From: Pollutimonas bauzanensis
GTDB taxonomy: Bacteria > Pseudomonadota > Gammaproteobacteria > Burkholderiales > Burkholderiaceae_B
NCBI RefSeq assembly: GCF_900129885.1
Contig: NZ_FQXE01000002.1
Coordinates: 372,001-436,000, forward strand
DNA: 64,000 nucleotides
Reading direction: 5' to 3'
Shown piece by piece: positions 62,942-64,000 of this stretch. Numbering within the stretch: the first letter of the stretch is position 1; each line of letters starts with the position of its first letter. Under the pieces are notes generated by a model. It was not told where the DNA came from, made no database searches, and worked only from the letters and a program-made list of their open reading frames with translations. The translations under genes and the position numbers were made by a program.

Positions 62942-63535
62942 CTATGGATGCGCGAAGACCACGCTATCCGTGGTTTCGATCTTGCAGAAGCGCGCCAGGC
63001 TCTGGATGGAATTGGCGTGCTCTTCGGCGCTGTGGGCGGCGCAGGCGTCTTCCAGCACTATCACTTCGTAGTCCCTGTCGTGGGCTTCGCGCACCGCCGC
63101 CTGCACCACCGCCTGGGTGGAAACGCCGGAGCAATAAATGCGCTCCACGCCTTGCGCCCGCAACTGCGCCTGCAGCGTCGTGGAATAAAACGGGCTGACC
63201 CTATGCTTGACCATATCGATGTCGGCGGGCAGCTTCTCGAGGCCGGGATGGATTTCCGTGCCCCATGAGCCCAGCTTGAACAAGCCGTGCTGGGGCGCAG
63301 CGGAGAACACCGGCGAGCCGGCCGGGCATTCGTGATAGTCGGGCGAGAACCCCACCCGCACAAAGCCGACCAGCACGCCGGCCTGGCGCGCCTTCTGGAT
63401 GGCGCCGGCCGTCCTGGCGACGACTTGCCGCTGGCGCACCTGTTCGCCCAAAGGGCCTTTGGCGCTGGGACCGTCATCGTGCACCAGATCGTTTTCCATA
63501 TCCAGGACCAGGTAAATTGAACGAGGCTGTCGCAT
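62942..63535 (-). CDS. Isochorismatase-family cysteine hydrolase
   Basis: 197 residues from the ATG at 63535 (a GTG at 63550 is the longer option). The catalytic triad is visible: Asp12 in VLDMENDLV, Lys110 in DMVKHRVSPFYST and Cys135 in IYCSGVSTQAVV. The family includes nicotinamidase, N-carbamoylsarcosine amidase and maleamate amidase, all hydrolysing amides or similar bonds. It is downstream of the SDR gene on the minus strand. The YCSGVST version is unlike most (V-x-GVATN), so the substrate is open. Confidence 0.87.
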   Translation of the reverse strand: MRQPRSIYLVLDMENDLVHDDGPSAKGPLGEQVRQRQVVARTAGAIQKARQAGVLVGFVRVGFSPDYHECPAGSPVFSAAPQHGLFKLGSWGTEIHPGLEKLPADIDMVKHRVSPFYSTTLQAQLRAQGVERIYCSGVSTQAVVQAAVREAHDRDYEVIVLEDACAAHSAEEHANSIQSLARFCKIETTDSVVFAHP

Positions 63536-63575
63536 AATATTGATACTCACAATGGGTTGGTTAAAAAAAGAAACT

Positions 63576-64000
63576 TCAATCGCACCAGATGCCGCCGTTG
63601 ACGTCCAGCGTTTCCCCGGTAATGAACGAGGACTGCGGCGCCGCCAGGAAAAGCACCGCCGCGGCGACCTCCTCGGCGCTTCCCATGCGCCCGGCCGGGA
63701 TCAGGTCGCGCAATGACTGCGGGAAATTGCTCGTCATGGCCGAGGCGACCGGACCCGGCGCCACCGCGTTGACCGTGACGCCGGAACTGGCCAGTTCCTT
63801 GGCAAGAAAAGCCGTCATGATATGCACGCCGGCCTTGGACACACCATAAGCCACATTGCTCGCGCGCTCCTGCTCGCGGGGGTCCAGCCACGGCCGGGGG
63901 TTGCCGCCATTCTTGCCGATGACGGAGCCCAGATTCACGATGCGGCCGAACCCCTGGCGCCGCATATGGGGCATGGCGGCCTGGCAGCACAGAAAAGTGC
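63576..64000 (-). CDS. SDR-family dehydrogenase, cut by window end
   Basis: Only the last 141 residues or so are in view; the frame continues open to the window end, so the in-frame ATG at 63974 is not the start. NLGSVIG supplies the catalytic Ser, YGVSKAGVHI the Tyr-x-x-x-Lys, and VTVNAVAPGPVASAM follows. Typical FabG-like end GETLDVNGGIWCD. The segment NGGNPRPWLDPREQERASNVAYG is longer than in FabG, pointing to a catabolic SDR. It is next to the isochorismatase-family gene, 40 bases away, and probably in one unit with it. Confidence 0.87.
   Translation of the reverse strand, partial: TFLCCQAAMPHMRRQGFGRIVNLGSVIGKNGGNPRPWLDPREQERASNVAYGVSKAGVHIMTAFLAKELASSGVTVNAVAPGPVASAMTSNFPQSLRDLIPAGRMGSAEEVAAAVLFLAAPQSSFITGETLDVNGGIWCD

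Noticed and set aside
1-64000. tRNA, rRNA, insertion sequence, phage or CRISPR
   Set aside because: I saw no cloverleaf-like sequences, transposase-like proteins, repeat-spacer arrays or long terminal inverted repeats; a covariance-model scan would be needed to exclude a small RNA.

Overview
The window is a gene-dense, GC-rich chromosomal segment of a betaproteobacterium, most likely a member of the Alcaligenaceae (Bordetella, Achromobacter, Pusillimonas and relatives). This rests on base composition, on four Bug/TctC-type periplasmic receptors each beside a different catabolic gene set (the Bug family is greatly expanded in that family of bacteria), on many LysR regulators, and on protein similarity by eye. 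I see no rRNA, tRNA, insertion sequence, phage gene or CRISPR array, and no gap between genes longer than about 300 bases.

Layout. 1-1835: tail of a likely sensor kinase, a DUF2971-like protein, a DUF1993 protein and PsiF. 2061-8421: a sugar-acid type locus with a Bug receptor, an IlvD/Edd dehydratase, a divergent LysR regulator, a DapA-family aldolase, a D-2-hydroxyacid dehydrogenase and a CinA-domain protein. 8400-11990: galB/galC genes (4-oxalomesaconate hydratase and CHA aldolase) with a Bug receptor and a divergent LysR gene. 11932-16637: TauE/SafE permease, DUF2946 protein, TonB-dependent copper receptor and a di-heme cytochrome c peroxidase preceded by a perfect FNR/Anr box. 16772-24122: thioesterase, a D-2-hydroxyacid dehydrogenase whose start adjoins a run of ten C, nadE, an MFS permease, a LysR-pirin pair and ilvD. 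24381-29412: an operon behind a Fur-like box encoding an SsuABC-type transporter, a small membrane protein and a TonB-dependent receptor.

29507-38042: an SDR, a second ilvD of the long type, and a complete branched-chain amino acid type ABC transporter (livHMGF plus binding protein) led by a DAO-family FAD oxidoreductase. 38308-48266: ppc, a CoA-transferase, the otnC/otnK pair for four-carbon acid sugars, an MliC-like lipoprotein, an MFS permease and a DUF2238 membrane protein. 47403-53290: a six-gene minus-strand operon (beta-hydroxyacid dehydrogenase, Bug receptor, aldehyde dehydrogenase, Liv-type binding protein, SCP2-like protein, alpha/beta hydrolase). 53419-56860: two small heat-shock proteins divergent from a zinc alcohol dehydrogenase and followed by a diguanylate cyclase, with FNR/Anr boxes before the dehydrogenase and before the cyclase. 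56983-64000: two fumarate-reductase-family flavoproteins with their own ETF pair, a Bug receptor, an isochorismatase-family hydrolase and an SDR cut by the window end.

Taken together this is a metabolic generalist's region: high-affinity capture of organic acids, short private catabolic routes, metal uptake, and oxygen-limited stress functions. The best candidates for something undescribed are the flavoprotein-ETF-Bug locus (56983-62900), the Fur-box hybrid uptake operon (24381-29412) and the homopolymer tract at 18273-18282.
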